A DNA stretch of 64,000 bases from Deltaproteobacteria bacterium (lineage in GTDB: Bacteria > Myxococcota_A > UBA9042 > PHBI01): assembly GCA_020632715.1 (NCBI GenBank), contig JACKFA010000008.1:1-64000 (forward strand), written 5' to 3'. The position numbers were made by a program, and so were the translations under genes. Under the pieces are notes generated by a model. That model was given only the letters and a program-made list of their open reading frames with translations. It was not told where the DNA came from and ran no database searches. Every line of letters begins with the position of its first letter. The stretch's first letter is position 1. Positions 37,397-45,327 of the stretch are shown one piece after another.

Positions 37397-38863
37397 TCAG
37401 CGCCAGCGCGGGTCGCGAGAGCGCGTGCGCATGAACGAGGCGAGCTCGCCGGTCCGGAGATGAACGCGCGTCGCGACGTCCACCGGCGTCTCGCCGCGCC
37501 CGTCGCGCGCGTCCGGGTCCGCCCCGTGCTCGATGAGGAGCCGCGCCAGCTCGACGTCGCCGTCGCCCACCGCCACCTCGTGGAGCGCGGTCCAGCCGTC
37601 ACCGTTCGCCTTCGTCGCGTCGGCCCCCGCCTCGAGCAGGAGCCGCACCATCGGCTCCGAGCCCACGGCCACCGCGGCGACGAGCGGGACCCCGCGGGTC
37701 CAGTCGTAGCGCGCGCGCTCCGGGTCCGCGGCGACGATCCGCCTGACGGCGTCCAGGTCGCCGGCGGCGATCGCCGGGATGAGGGCGCGGCTCGTGTGGC
37801 GGAGGAGCGCCGCGAAGGCCGCGGGCCGCTCGGGTCGGAGCTCGCGGACCGTGGTGTCGCGGATCTCCCGGCCGGCGGCCAGCTCGAACGCGTCACGATG
37901 AAACGGCAGGTCCACCCGCGCCCCGAGCCTCACGAGCGCGTCGATGGCGTCGCCCTGATCGGCCTCGACCGCGACACGCAGCGCGGTCCCCGTCGTGTCG
38001 TCCACCGGGAACCCGAAGCGCGCGAGCGCCTCGATGACGGCGACGTTCCCACGGCGCGCGGCGACCTCCAGGGGCGACTCCCACGTCCCGATGTCGGCCT
38101 CCCAGATCCAGCGCTCGAGGGCCTCCTTGTCGCCGACCGCGTCGAGGACGGCGGTGATCACGGCCGGATCGGCGCAGAGCGCCGCCTCGTCGAGGAGCGA
38201 GGCTGCGCCGACGCCGTCGCCTCGCGAGCACGGCGCGCGTCGCCCGCGCGCGCGCAGCCCAGCACGGCCAGCCCGCGCAGCTCGTGCCGCTCGTAATGAG
38301 ACGTCGGCCGCCAGCGCAGGAGGACCGTCATCCGGAGCCGCGCACGCCACCGCGGGGCCATCGTCGATCATGCGCGCCGCGCTCTCGTCGTCCGCGGCCG
38401 GGATGGGCTCGTCGCGGCGTCGATCCGCGCCGAGCAGCCCGAGGAGCGTCCGGTCGCGCTCCACCTCGGCCTCGACGGCGGCCGCGCGGGCGTCCCCGAG
38501 GAGCTCGCGCACGCCGCGGAGCACGCACACGTAGCGCTCGTCGCCCGGGCTCAGCGTCCGGTCCTTCACCGCGGTCTGCCAGCCGATCTCGAGGTTGCAG
38601 CGCCGCGACACCTCGGCGAGCACCGCGTTGTCGTCCGCCGGGATTGGCCCGGTTCGCAGGTCGGCGTGGCCCGCGGCGAGAAGCGCCGCCAGCGCAGCGT
38701 GCGCAGCGGCGGTGCCGTCGGTGCAGCGGTTGCGCAGGCAGAGCGCGCGCTCGTCGCCGCACTGCTCGTGCCTCTCGCAGGACTCCCCGAGCTCGCGGCC
38801 ACAGCCAGCGAAGACGAGCGCGAAGATCACGCGGGGCAGCGTGGCTCGGTGAAACACGTTCAC
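37397..38863 (-). CDS. Ankyrin-repeat lipoprotein (two compensating frame changes)
   Basis: About 488 residues. I prefer GTG 38863, which gives a compact signal peptide ending FAGC (Cys21); GTG 38902 and GTG 38857 are alternatives. After a Cys-containing region come ankyrin repeats in the C-terminal half, for example GWTALHEVAVGDGDVELARLLIEHG with ADPDARDGRGETPVDVA. Between about 38222 and 38330 the reading frame becomes Arg/Ala-rich, while the neighbouring frame gives normal protein (SHYERHELRGLAVLGCARAG) with the expected GC third positions. One extra base near 38328 and one missing base near 38222 would explain this. It could be sequencing error or real change. The protein likely binds partners in the periplasm. 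Confidence 0.82.
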   Translation of the reverse strand: MNVFHRATLPRVIFALVFAGCGRELGESCERHEQCGDERALCLRNRCTDGTAAAHAALAALLAAGHADLRTGPIPADDNAVLAEVSRRCNLEIGWQTAVKDRTLSPGDERYVCVLRGVRELLGDARAAAVEAEVERDRTLLGLLGADRRRDEPIPAADDESAARMIDDGPAVACAAPDDGPPALAADVSLRAARAARAGRAGLRARGRRAPCSRGDGVGAASLLDEAALCADPAVITAVLDAVGDKEALERWIWEADIGTWESPLEVAARRGNVAVIEALARFGFPVDDTTGTALRVAVEADQGDAIDALVRLGARVDLPFHRDAFELAAGREIRDTTVRELRPERPAAFAALLRHTSRALIPAIAAGDLDAVRRIVAADPERARYDWTRGVPLVAAVAVGSEPMVRLLLEAGADATKANGDGWTALHEVAVGDGDVELARLLIEHGADPDARDGRGETPVDVATRVHLRTGELASFMRTRSRDPRWR

Positions 38864-38867
38864 GAAC

Positions 38868-38896
38868 GGGATATAGCAGCCCGCTTCGGGGATGGA
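38868..38896 (-). promoter_or_regulatory. Possible promoter overlapping the ankyrin-gene start region
   Basis: On the minus strand TTTCCA, a 17-bp spacer and TATATC (38873-38868) end five bases before GTG 38863. If used, the message would be nearly leaderless. This supports the later start but is speculative. Confidence 0.3.
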
Positions 38897-38938
38897 AATC
38901 ACCCGTCATGATGATGCCGTGCAGGGTCTCGCGCGACT

Positions 38939-38958
38939 GGTTCACGATCGCGTGAACC
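38939..38958. promoter_or_regulatory. Operator-like palindrome GGTTCAC-N6-GTGAACC
   Basis: Perfect 7-bp arms with a GATCGC centre, between the divergent ankyrin and prenyl-synthetase genes. A sister site with the same arms and the same 6-base spacer lies at 39084-39101. Confidence 0.65.
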
Positions 38959-39083
38959 TCTCTTCGGGAGAACCGCCGGCCGCGGGGCCACCGCCGAAAC
39001 GACGATAACACGTTGAAACACAAAGCCACGACGCCTCATCAGCCCGTCTCACTCGTCCACGGCGAACGCCCTGGAGGTTGCAA

Positions 39084-39101
39084 GTTCACTGAGTCGTGAA
39101 C
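39084..39101. promoter_or_regulatory. Operator-like palindrome GTTCAC-N6-GTGAAC at the prenyl-synthetase start
   Basis: Perfect 6-bp arms, centre TGAGTC, placed just upstream of ATG 39105 and including the possible GTG start 39096. A protein bound here would block initiation of the operon that encodes a GbsR/MarR-type regulator, so autoregulation is likely. A further TGTTC-N5-GAACA palindrome follows at 39106-39120. Confidence 0.65.
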
Positions 39102-39104
39102 ATC

Positions 39105-40133
39105 ATGTTCCCCATGAACACGTGGACCCAGCCGCCCAACGCCCGCCTCGTCGACCCCGCCGCCGCCCGCCCCGCCGCCTTCCTCGCGCGGGTCGAGGCC
39201 GAGCTCCGCCGCGCGCTCGCCGGCGACGGGACCGTCGAGGACGCCGCCCGCGCCCTCGTCCTCGGCCCCGGCGCGAAGCGCGCCCGCCCCTGGCTCGTCC
39301 ACGTCTTCGCCGAGGCCCTCGGGCTCGACCGCGCCCGCGGCGCCGACGCCGCCTCCCTCGTCGACATCGCCGTCGCCGTCGAGCTCTTCCACACCGCGAG
39401 CCTCCTCCACGACGACGTCATCGACCGCGCCGACGCCCGCCGCGGCCGCCCCACCGCCAACGCCGAGCTCGGCAACACCCTCGCCGTCCTCACGGGCGAC
39501 TGGGTCCTCACCCGCGGCCTCGACCGCCTCTCGTCGCGCCCGACCCTGCTCCCGCCGGCCATCACCACCCTCACCACCATGGCCCGCGCCATCGGCGTCG
39601 AGGTCGAGGCCCGCGGCCGCACCGACTTCCCGCTCGACGCCTGGATCGCCATGGCCCGCGGCAAGACCGGCGCCCTCTTCGGCCTCGCCGGCCGCCTCGT
39701 CGCCCTCCTCGGCCGTGACGACGTCCGCGCCGAGGCCTTCGCCGAGGCCGGCGAGCAGCTCGGCGTCGCCTTCCAGATCGCCGACGACCTCGCCGATCTC
39801 GTCGGCGCCCCCGGGAAGGACCGCTACCAGGATCTGGTCACCGGGAGCCCGTCCTTCCCCGTCCTCTGGGCCACGGCGCGGGCTCCCGAGCTCGGCGGCG
39901 AGCTCTCCCGCGCGCGTCTCGCCTGGACAGCGCGGCCGTCGTCGGCTGAACTCGACGCGCTGGGGTCCAGGGTCATCGCCCTGGGCGCCGCCGACGCCTC
40001 GTCCCGCGCCGCCGCGCGCGCGATCGAGGCGGCCCGGACCGCGCTCGGCGCGGACGCCGGGCAGGCGCCGCTCACGCGCCTCCTCGGATGGGCCGAGGCG
40101 CTCGTGGACTCCGCGGGGAAGGCGGCTGGATGA
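39105..40133 (+). CDS. Polyprenyl (isoprenyl diphosphate) synthetase
   Basis: 342 residues from ATG 39105; GTG 39096 and ATG 39114 are alternatives and none has a good ribosome site. It condenses isopentenyl diphosphate with allylic diphosphates. Both Asp-rich motifs are present: DDVID (103-107) in LLHDDVIDRADARRG and DDLAD (227-231). Residues before the first motif that set chain length (ELFHTAS) are of the long-chain type, so an octaprenyl-like product for quinones is possible. It is co-translated with a GbsR-type regulator (ATGA overlap). Codon third positions are almost all C or G. Confidence 0.92.
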   Translation: MFPMNTWTQPPNARLVDPAAARPAAFLARVEAELRRALAGDGTVEDAARALVLGPGAKRARPWLVHVFAEALGLDRARGADAASLVDIAVAVELFHTASLLHDDVIDRADARRGRPTANAELGNTLAVLTGDWVLTRGLDRLSSRPTLLPPAITTLTTMARAIGVEVEARGRTDFPLDAWIAMARGKTGALFGLAGRLVALLGRDDVRAEAFAEAGEQLGVAFQIADDLADLVGAPGKDRYQDLVTGSPSFPVLWATARAPELGGELSRARLAWTARPSSAELDALGSRVIALGAADASSRAAARAIEAARTALGADAGQAPLTRLLGWAEALVDSAGKAAG

Positions 40134-40690
40134 AGGGGTACACGCGACACCGGGCCGAGGACGCCGCCGCCATCGGCACCCTCGCCCCCTGGGAGAGCCT
40201 GATCGCCGACGCCATCGGCAACGTCATCGAGTTCTGGAACTTCAAGCGCTCGCACGGCGCCGTATGGGCCCTGCTCTACCTGCGCGGGCGCCCGCTCGAC
40301 GCGGCGGCCATCCAGGCCGAGCTCGGCATGTCGAAGGGCGGCGTCTCGATGGCGGTCCGCGAGCTCGAGCAGTGGGGGGTCGTGCGGCGCACGCGCTCCC
40401 CCGGCGACAGCGCCTGGCACTACGTCGCCGAGACCGACTTCTTCGGGATGATCGGCAAGGTCGTCGCCGAGCGCGAGGGGGCGCTCGTCGACAGCGTCGT
40501 GCGCGATCTCACGCGCGCGGAGGCCCTCGCCGTCGAGCGATCCGTCGACGAGGCCGAGCTCGAGCGCGTCCAGCGCATGCGGCGCCTCGCCGAGTTCGTC
40601 AGCATGGCCCTCCGGACGTTCCTCAAGACCGCGAACCTCGACATCGGCGCGACGAAGGACGCCCTCGACGCGCCGGACGAGGGCGGGTGA
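40130..40690 (+). CDS. GbsR/MarR-family transcriptional regulator
   Basis: 186 residues, start ATG 40130 overlapping the synthetase stop. A winged-helix DNA-binding region of the GbsR type is visible: KRSHGAVWALLYLRGRPLDAAAIQ, then the recognition helix MSKGGVSMAVRELEQWGVV and a wing with RTRSPGDSAWHY. The C-terminal helices probably mediate dimerisation and ligand response. It most likely binds the paired GTTCAC-N6-GTGAAC palindromes upstream of its own operon. Ligand unknown. Confidence 0.87.
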   Translation: MKGYTRHRAEDAAAIGTLAPWESLIADAIGNVIEFWNFKRSHGAVWALLYLRGRPLDAAAIQAELGMSKGGVSMAVRELEQWGVVRRTRSPGDSAWHYVAETDFFGMIGKVVAEREGALVDSVVRDLTRAEALAVERSVDEAELERVQRMRRLAEFVSMALRTFLKTANLDIGATKDALDAPDEGG

Positions 40691-40755
40691 GACGACGACG
40701 CGGCGAGCCCCGTGAGGAGCCCGCCGCGCGGCGTGTCGACGACAGGGCCGAGGCG

Positions 40756-41541
40756 CTACTGCGCGCTCGTGTCGCCCGTCGTGACGTTGAGGCTGTAGTC
40801 GCGCGAGCCGTCGAGGACGAGCGTCGCGCCGCTGTCGCTGAACGTCACGTCCGCGTCGACCGTGAGGTTCCCCTGCGCCTCGCCGTTCGGGCCCTCGCCC
40901 ACGCGGTCGATCTGCAGGTAGTAGGACGCCGTCCCGCCCACGGGGCGCCGCGCGCTCGCCGCGAACGTGAGGTCGTCGGCCGCCGCGCTCGCCTGCACGC
41001 TCCACTCGCGGTGCGCGCCGTTGTGCGGGTTGTCCCAGCTCGCGCTCCAGTCGACGCTCGACGAGCCGTTCAGGACCCACGTGTCACCCTGGAGCCCGGT
41101 GAGCTCCCAGTCGGCCTCCCACGCGGTGTCCGCGTCGAGCCACGTGCCGTCCCACGAGCCGCTCCACGACGCGACCACGCGCGCCGAGTCGGTGTCGGCG
41201 CCGCAGGTGATCTCGTCGCCGTCGGCGTTCATGCAGGTCACGTCGTACGAGAAGGACAGGCCCCACTGCGCGCCCTGGATCGCGCCGCTCGCGCCGGCCG
41301 TGAGGAAGAGCGGCGCCTGGCCGCGCGCGATGAGGTAGGCCTGGTGCATCGCCGTGACCTCGCCGCCGTTCGGGTCGGCGACGAGCGCGCCGGTGGTCGT
41401 CGCGACGTCGTCGTACTCGGCCGCGGTCGGGGTCGTGTCGCTGTCACCGCTGCCCGAGTCCGAGCACGCGGTGAAGCCGAGGCCGGCGAAGAGGGTCGCG
41501 GCGATGGCGTAGCGACCGAGGGTGGTGGAGATGGGGCGCAT
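40756..41541 (-). CDS. Lipoprotein of unknown function
   Basis: 261 residues from ATG 41541 with AGGAG six bases upstream. The signal peptide ends FTAC (Cys26), a lipobox. The mature protein starts with a Ser/Gly/Asp/Thr linker and then contains beta-rich segments with many Trp (ASWSGSWDGTWLDADTAWEA), suggesting a beta-sandwich or barrel. One Cys pair lies near VTCMNADGDEITCG. No family recognised. It follows the hvfC-like gene on the same strand after 222 bases, probably as a separate unit. Confidence 0.78.
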   Translation of the reverse strand: MRPISTTLGRYAIAATLFAGLGFTACSDSGSGDSDTTPTAAEYDDVATTTGALVADPNGGEVTAMHQAYLIARGQAPLFLTAGASGAIQGAQWGLSFSYDVTCMNADGDEITCGADTDSARVVASWSGSWDGTWLDADTAWEADWELTGLQGDTWVLNGSSSVDWSASWDNPHNGAHREWSVQASAAADDLTFAASARRPVGGTASYYLQIDRVGEGPNGEAQGNLTVDADVTFSDSGATLVLDGSRDYSLNVTTGDTSAQ

Positions 41542-41763
41542 GGAGCTCTCCTGATCCGGATGGGGGTGCGTCGCCCGCGCGGTTGCGACAGGCGCGGCCG
41601 ACGCCCTGCCCCTGTGCAACGGCCATTCCAGGTCGCCCGACCACGCGATGACGCCGCTACCACCGCGGTCCTCGACCGCCTGACCGTCCCGTGGGTGGGC
41701 GCCCCCGCGCGAGGCGAGTTGCCTCACCGCGCCGGCGGCGTGGGGCGCTCGGCCACGCGCCGC

Positions 41764-42513
41764 TCAGCCGAGCGCGCTCTCGACCGGCCCGAGCAGAAGC
41801 CCGATCGCCACCGCCCGCCGGAGGGCCGCCTCGCCGCGCGCGACGGGCACGCGCGCGAGGTCAGCCGCGGCCACGAGCGGCACCCCCTCGGCCACGACCT
41901 TCAGCGCGAAGAGGAGGTCGTCGCCGGCCTGGTGGTAGCCGACGTGGTGCGTCCCGTGCCGCCGGAAGAGGAGCGCCACCTCGTCTCCCGGGTCCGGCAT
42001 CGGGGTCGCGGGCGAGAGCGCCGCGACGTCGTCGCCGCGGTCGACGAGGAAGCGGACGACCGGGTACGGGAGCGCGAGCGCCGAGGTCGTCGGGTTCAAG
42101 ACGAGCCGGTCGAGCCCGGCCGGGTCGGGGATCTCGACCGGCGCGAGCGCCACGGCGAACTGCTCCCACTCGACCTGCGCGAGCGGCACGAGGAACGGGT
42201 GGAGCCCGCCGTCGCCGACGCGCCCGTCGAGCCACGCCGCGAACGGCTCGGCGCAGGCGTTGAGCTCCCAGCTCCGCGCCGGCACCTCGCGGAAGAAGGC
42301 GAGCGCGAGCTCGTCCCAGGCCGCCTCGCCCACGAGCGCCCGCACGGTCGGGTAGAGCTTCGCGAGGATCCCGGTCACGTGCTGCGCGACGAAGCCCCGG
42401 TAGATCCCGAGCCGGTCCGCCCGCACCCCGAGCGCCAGCGCGCCCGCGTCGAGCGCCGTCTCGCGCCTGAGCACGCCGTGCACGAGCGCCTGGATCTCCC
42501 TCAGCGTCGCCAC
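41764..42513 (-). CDS. hvfC: HvfC/BufC-like RiPP maturation partner (DUF2063)
   Basis: 249 residues. The N-terminal half has the DUF2063 pattern: LGIYRGFVAQHVTGILAKLYPTVRALVGE and then the aromatic SWELNACAEPFAAWL. The C-terminal half (from about 150) is a beta-rich RRE-like part. In known systems this protein binds the precursor peptide and assists the DUF692 oxidase that modifies Cys residues. It overlaps hvfB by 13 bases, so the two are coupled. The symbol is by analogy with the Haemophilus hvf operon. Confidence 0.85.
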   Translation of the reverse strand: MATLREIQALVHGVLRRETALDAGALALGVRADRLGIYRGFVAQHVTGILAKLYPTVRALVGEAAWDELALAFFREVPARSWELNACAEPFAAWLDGRVGDGGLHPFLVPLAQVEWEQFAVALAPVEIPDPAGLDRLVLNPTTSALALPYPVVRFLVDRGDDVAALSPATPMPDPGDEVALLFRRHGTHHVGYHQAGDDLLFALKVVAEGVPLVAAADLARVPVARGEAALRRAVAIGLLLGPVESALG

Positions 42514-43394
42514 GTCGTCGCCTCCTCACCCCCGACGACCCCGTCCGGGGCGACGTCGCCGAGCACCTCGCGCCCAGCCGTGCGGATGGCGTCGAGCTCG
42601 CGGGCCATCACGTCGATGGGCGGGATGTCGTGGTCCCACTCGAGGAGCGTGGACACCGGCCCCGTGCGCTCGAGGACGTAGCGGAAGAGGTCCATCACCG
42701 CGGGGACCACGGGCGCGCCGTGCGTGTCGATGATGACGTCCGGGAGCACGAGGTGCCCGGCCATGTGCAGCTGCGCCACGCGCTCGAGCGGCAGCGCGTC
42801 GATGAAGGCGCGCGCGTCGTAGCCGTGGTTCTCCGCGTTCACGTAGACGTTGTTCACGTCGAGCAGGAGCCCGCAGTCCGCGCGCGTCACGACCTCGCGC
42901 AGGAACTCGGCCTCGCTCATCTCGGAGTCGCGGTAGGCGATGTAATAGCTCGGGTTCTCGAGGAGGAAGGGCACCGGCGCGCGCCCGGCGACCGCGCGGA
43001 CGCGCTCGGCGACGTGGGCGACCGCCTCCTCCGTGAACGGGAGCGGGACGAGGTCGTGGTAGTCGACCTCCTCGAAGGACGAGAGGCAGAGGTGGTCCGA
43101 GAACCACCGCGGCTTCACCTCGTCGATGAGCCCCGACAGGGCGTCGAGGTAGCTCTCGTCGAGCGGATCGACCGATCCGATCGACAGCGAGACGCCGTGG
43201 AGGACCACGGGCCGCGCCGCGGCCACCCGCCGCAGCACCTCGCGCGGCCGCCCGCCGAACGCCATGAAGTTCTCGCTCAGCACCTCGAAGAAGTCGAAGC
43301 GCTCGAGCCACGCGGGGAGCGTGTCGAAGTGGGTCCTGCGGAGGCCGATCCCGTAGCCCAGGAACGGCAGCTCGTCGAACGCCGTCGCGGTCAC
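42501..43394 (-). CDS. hvfB: HvfB-like multinuclear iron oxidase (DUF692) RiPP maturase
   Basis: 297 residues, start GTG 43394. DUF692 enzymes (relatives of MbnB) use two or three iron atoms and oxygen to convert Cys side chains. Expected metal ligands are visible: His66 (VLHGVSL), Asp100-His101, Glu146-Asn147 (LLENPS), Asp179 with Asn181/Asn182, His210, His214, Asp223 and His225. Length is typical. It lies between the precursor-peptide gene and the hvfC-like gene. The peptide upstream has three CGAGSCG units, which are the likely substrate. Confidence 0.92.
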   Translation of the reverse strand: MTATAFDELPFLGYGIGLRRTHFDTLPAWLERFDFFEVLSENFMAFGGRPREVLRRVAAARPVVLHGVSLSIGSVDPLDESYLDALSGLIDEVKPRWFSDHLCLSSFEEVDYHDLVPLPFTEEAVAHVAERVRAVAGRAPVPFLLENPSYYIAYRDSEMSEAEFLREVVTRADCGLLLDVNNVYVNAENHGYDARAFIDALPLERVAQLHMAGHLVLPDVIIDTHGAPVVPAVMDLFRYVLERTGPVSTLLEWDHDIPPIDVMARELDAIRTAGREVLGDVAPDGVVGGEEATTWRR

Positions 43395-43478
43395 GTCAGT
43401 GCCTCCGCAGGAGCGAGGTCCGCGCGCCGCGGCGGGCCGACGCGATCCCCGCGCCGCCCCGCCGCGTCGCGGTGTGCA

Positions 43479-43745
43479 TCAGCCGCAGGAGCCGGCGCCG
43501 CAGCTCTGCTCGCCGCCGCCGTCGTCCTTCTTCTCGCCGCCGCAGGAGCCGGCGCCGCAGCTCTTCTCGCCGCCGTCGTCCGTGTGGGCCTTCTCGCCGC
43601 CACAGGAGCCGGCGCCGCAGCTCTTCTCGCCGCTCTCCTGCACCTTGTCGCCGCTGCTGCCGCAGCCCGCGCCCGTGAGCGCGATGCCGCCGAACGCGAG
43701 GCCCATCGTCATGGCGCCGATCGAAAGCTTCTTCCCGAGGTTCAT
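43479..43745 (-). CDS. hvfA: HvfA-like RiPP metallophore precursor with three CGAGSCG repeats
   Basis: 88 residues from ATG 43745, with a GGGAG site upstream. An N-terminal signal peptide ends near LTGAGC (Cys28). The core has three near-identical units: EKSCGAGSCGGEK at 40-52 and 60-72, and EQSCGAGSCG at 79-88, which ends the protein. The Haemophilus HvfA family has EGKCG repeats, whose Cys are converted by HvfBC into copper-binding groups. Here each unit has two Cys spaced C-x4-C. It is the first gene of the operon. Chemistry and metal are inferred from the family. Confidence 0.85.
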   Translation of the reverse strand: MNLGKKLSIGAMTMGLAFGGIALTGAGCGSSGDKVQESGEKSCGAGSCGGEKAHTDDGGEKSCGAGSCGGEKKDDGGGEQSCGAGSCG

Positions 43746-43760
43746 GCCGTTCTCCCTGCC

Positions 43761-43786
43761 CTGAGTGAGTGTTGGTCTGAGTGAGT
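43761..43786 (-). promoter_or_regulatory. Direct repeat in the hvfA leader
   Basis: Two identical 10-mers CTGAGTGAGT (43761-43770 and 43777-43786), 16 bases apart, lie 16 to 41 bases upstream of the hvfA start. They could be a regulator or RNA-binding site. Confidence 0.45.
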
Positions 43787-43870
43787 CGTGGATGAGCCGA
43801 GCTCGCGCGCGAGCTCCCTCCCCCTGCCCCGACGGTACGGCCCGACATCGCGAACGGATCGTGGTCGGTG

Positions 43871-43905
43871 GTCCCAGGTATGACTGGGACACCGCAGCAG
43901 TTACA
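43871..43905 (-). promoter_or_regulatory. ECF-sigma-like promoter of hvfABC inside an inverted repeat
   Basis: On the minus strand TGTAAC (43905-43900), a 16-bp spacer and TCATAC (43883-43878) resemble an ECF-type promoter. The -10 is flanked by the perfect arms GTCCCAG/CTGGGAC (43871-43877 and 43884-43890), as for a repressor operator. It lies about 125 bases before hvfA. ECF control of such operons is known in other bacteria; the match here is inferred. Confidence 0.45.
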
Positions 43906-43979
43906 CAGCCCGTGACGCCACGCAAGACGCGCCGCGCGCTGGTCGCGCCGACGCAGCGCCAGTCGTCGTCCGCGCGGGC

Positions 43980-44834
43980 TCAGCGCGGGATCGTCGCCGG
44001 GTACTCGCCGCGCCGCGCGCGCCGCCGGATCCGGAGCACGTCGCGCGCCATCGTCACCGAGTGCCGGAGCACGTTGACCGAGCTCCCGCCGCGCGGCTCC
44101 ATGCCGACCGGCACGAGCGCGATCTCGAGCCCCCAGCGGCGCGCGAGGTAGAGGAGCTCCACGTCGAAGCCGAAGCCGCGGGTGGCGATGGCGTCGAAGA
44201 GCGCCTCGGCGACCTCGCGCCGGAACGCCTTGAAGCCGCACTGCGTGTCGCTCACGCCGAGCCGGAGGAGGCCCTCGACATAGCGGTTGAACGCCCAGCT
44301 CGCGGCGCGCCGGACGAGCGAGTAGCCGCGCTTCCGCGTGTCCTCGGGCCCGGCGTCGCGCGTGCCGATCGCGAGATCCGCGCCAGCGGCGAGCGCTGCG
44401 CGCGCGGCCGCGACGTAGCCGAGATCGTAGGAGAGGTCCGCGTCGAAGAAGACGACCTCCCCGCCGCGCGCAGCCTTCACGCCGGCCTCGATGGCGGCGC
44501 CCTTCCCGCCGTTCTCGGGCTGGACGACCGCGCGCACGCGCGGATCCTCGGCGGCCGCGGCCTCGATGATGGCGCCCGTGCCGTCGCGCGAGCCGTCGTC
44601 GACCACGACGAGCTCGACCGGGTAGCCGACCCCGTCCATCCACGCGCGCACCGCGGCGAGCGTCCCCGGCAGGCGCTCGGCCTCGTTGTAGGCGGGGATG
44701 ATGACCGAGAGCTCGGTCGGGTGGGCCAACGTGTCGATGGGCGGCGTCCGTCGTGGGGCGCGCCCGGCGCGGAAGCGGTTCGCGGGCGCCGGCGCGGGTC
44801 GCACGCCATTAACGAACTGGCCGACCCCCGTCAA
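43980..44834 (-). CDS. Family 2 glycosyltransferase (dolichyl-phosphate glucosyltransferase-like)
   Basis: About 284 residues from TTG 44834; a later start near 44730 would remove about 35 low-complexity residues and is possible. A GT-A fold is clear: ELSVIIPAYNEAERLP, ELVVVDDGSRDGT, the DAD-like FFDADLSYD, and GVSDTQCGFKAFRREVAE. This combination is that of DPG synthase-like enzymes that move a sugar from a nucleotide sugar to a polyprenyl phosphate. No membrane helix is obvious. It stands alone, upstream of and on the same strand as the hvf operon. Confidence 0.88.
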   Translation of the reverse strand: MTGVGQFVNGVRPAPAPANRFRAGRAPRRTPPIDTLAHPTELSVIIPAYNEAERLPGTLAAVRAWMDGVGYPVELVVVDDGSRDGTGAIIEAAAAEDPRVRAVVQPENGGKGAAIEAGVKAARGGEVVFFDADLSYDLGYVAAARAALAAGADLAIGTRDAGPEDTRKRGYSLVRRAASWAFNRYVEGLLRLGVSDTQCGFKAFRREVAEALFDAIATRGFGFDVELLYLARRWGLEIALVPVGMEPRGGSSVNVLRHSVTMARDVLRIRRRARRGEYPATIPR

Positions 44835-44931
44835 ACGGGATCGCGCGCGGCCCGGTTCTCACGGGCGTCGGACTCGGCTATGTTGAGCGCCCGTGGCCGC
44901 GGACCGACTCCGCGGCGGCCCAGGAGATCCG

Positions 44932-45327
44932 ATGGCGACCGACGATGACAAGGGACACGAAGGCACCGACGCCCCCGCGAGCGCGAGCGCGAGCGACGCG
45001 CTGTCGCAGACCGGCGTCGTCGACACCCTCAAGCGCTCCCTCGCGGAGTACATCGAGGACAACCACATCCAGCCGAAGCAGGGCGAGGAGCAGCTGAACC
45101 TCGACTGGGACTTCGTGAGGAACCACGGCGGCCCGCTCGCCGTGTTCATGTTCCAGAAGCTCACGCGCGCGATCGTCCCGGAGAACGTGAAGTTCAGCGT
45201 GCCGGCGTCGAAGCCGGCCGAGAACCAGGCCGGCACGCCGCCCGTCAACGTGAAGCTCGACCTCGGCGACTTCCTCGGGAAGCTCTTCCAGCCCGCGACG
45301 AGCCCGAAGGGCGACGAGAAGAAGTGA
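44932..45327 (+). CDS. Hypothetical protein co-translated with the subtilase
   Basis: 131 residues from ATG 44932, AGGAG about six bases upstream. It has no signal peptide or membrane segment. The N-terminus is Ala/Ser-rich; the middle reads VVDTLKRSLAEYIEDNHIQPK, then LDWDFVRNHGGPLAVFMFQKLTRAIVP. The C-terminus is Lys-rich. The stop overlaps GTG 45324 of the protease gene, so the pair was probably coupled. No family recognised. Confidence 0.68.
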   Translation: MATDDDKGHEGTDAPASASASDALSQTGVVDTLKRSLAEYIEDNHIQPKQGEEQLNLDWDFVRNHGGPLAVFMFQKLTRAIVPENVKFSVPASKPAENQAGTPPVNVKLDLGDFLGKLFQPATSPKGDEKK

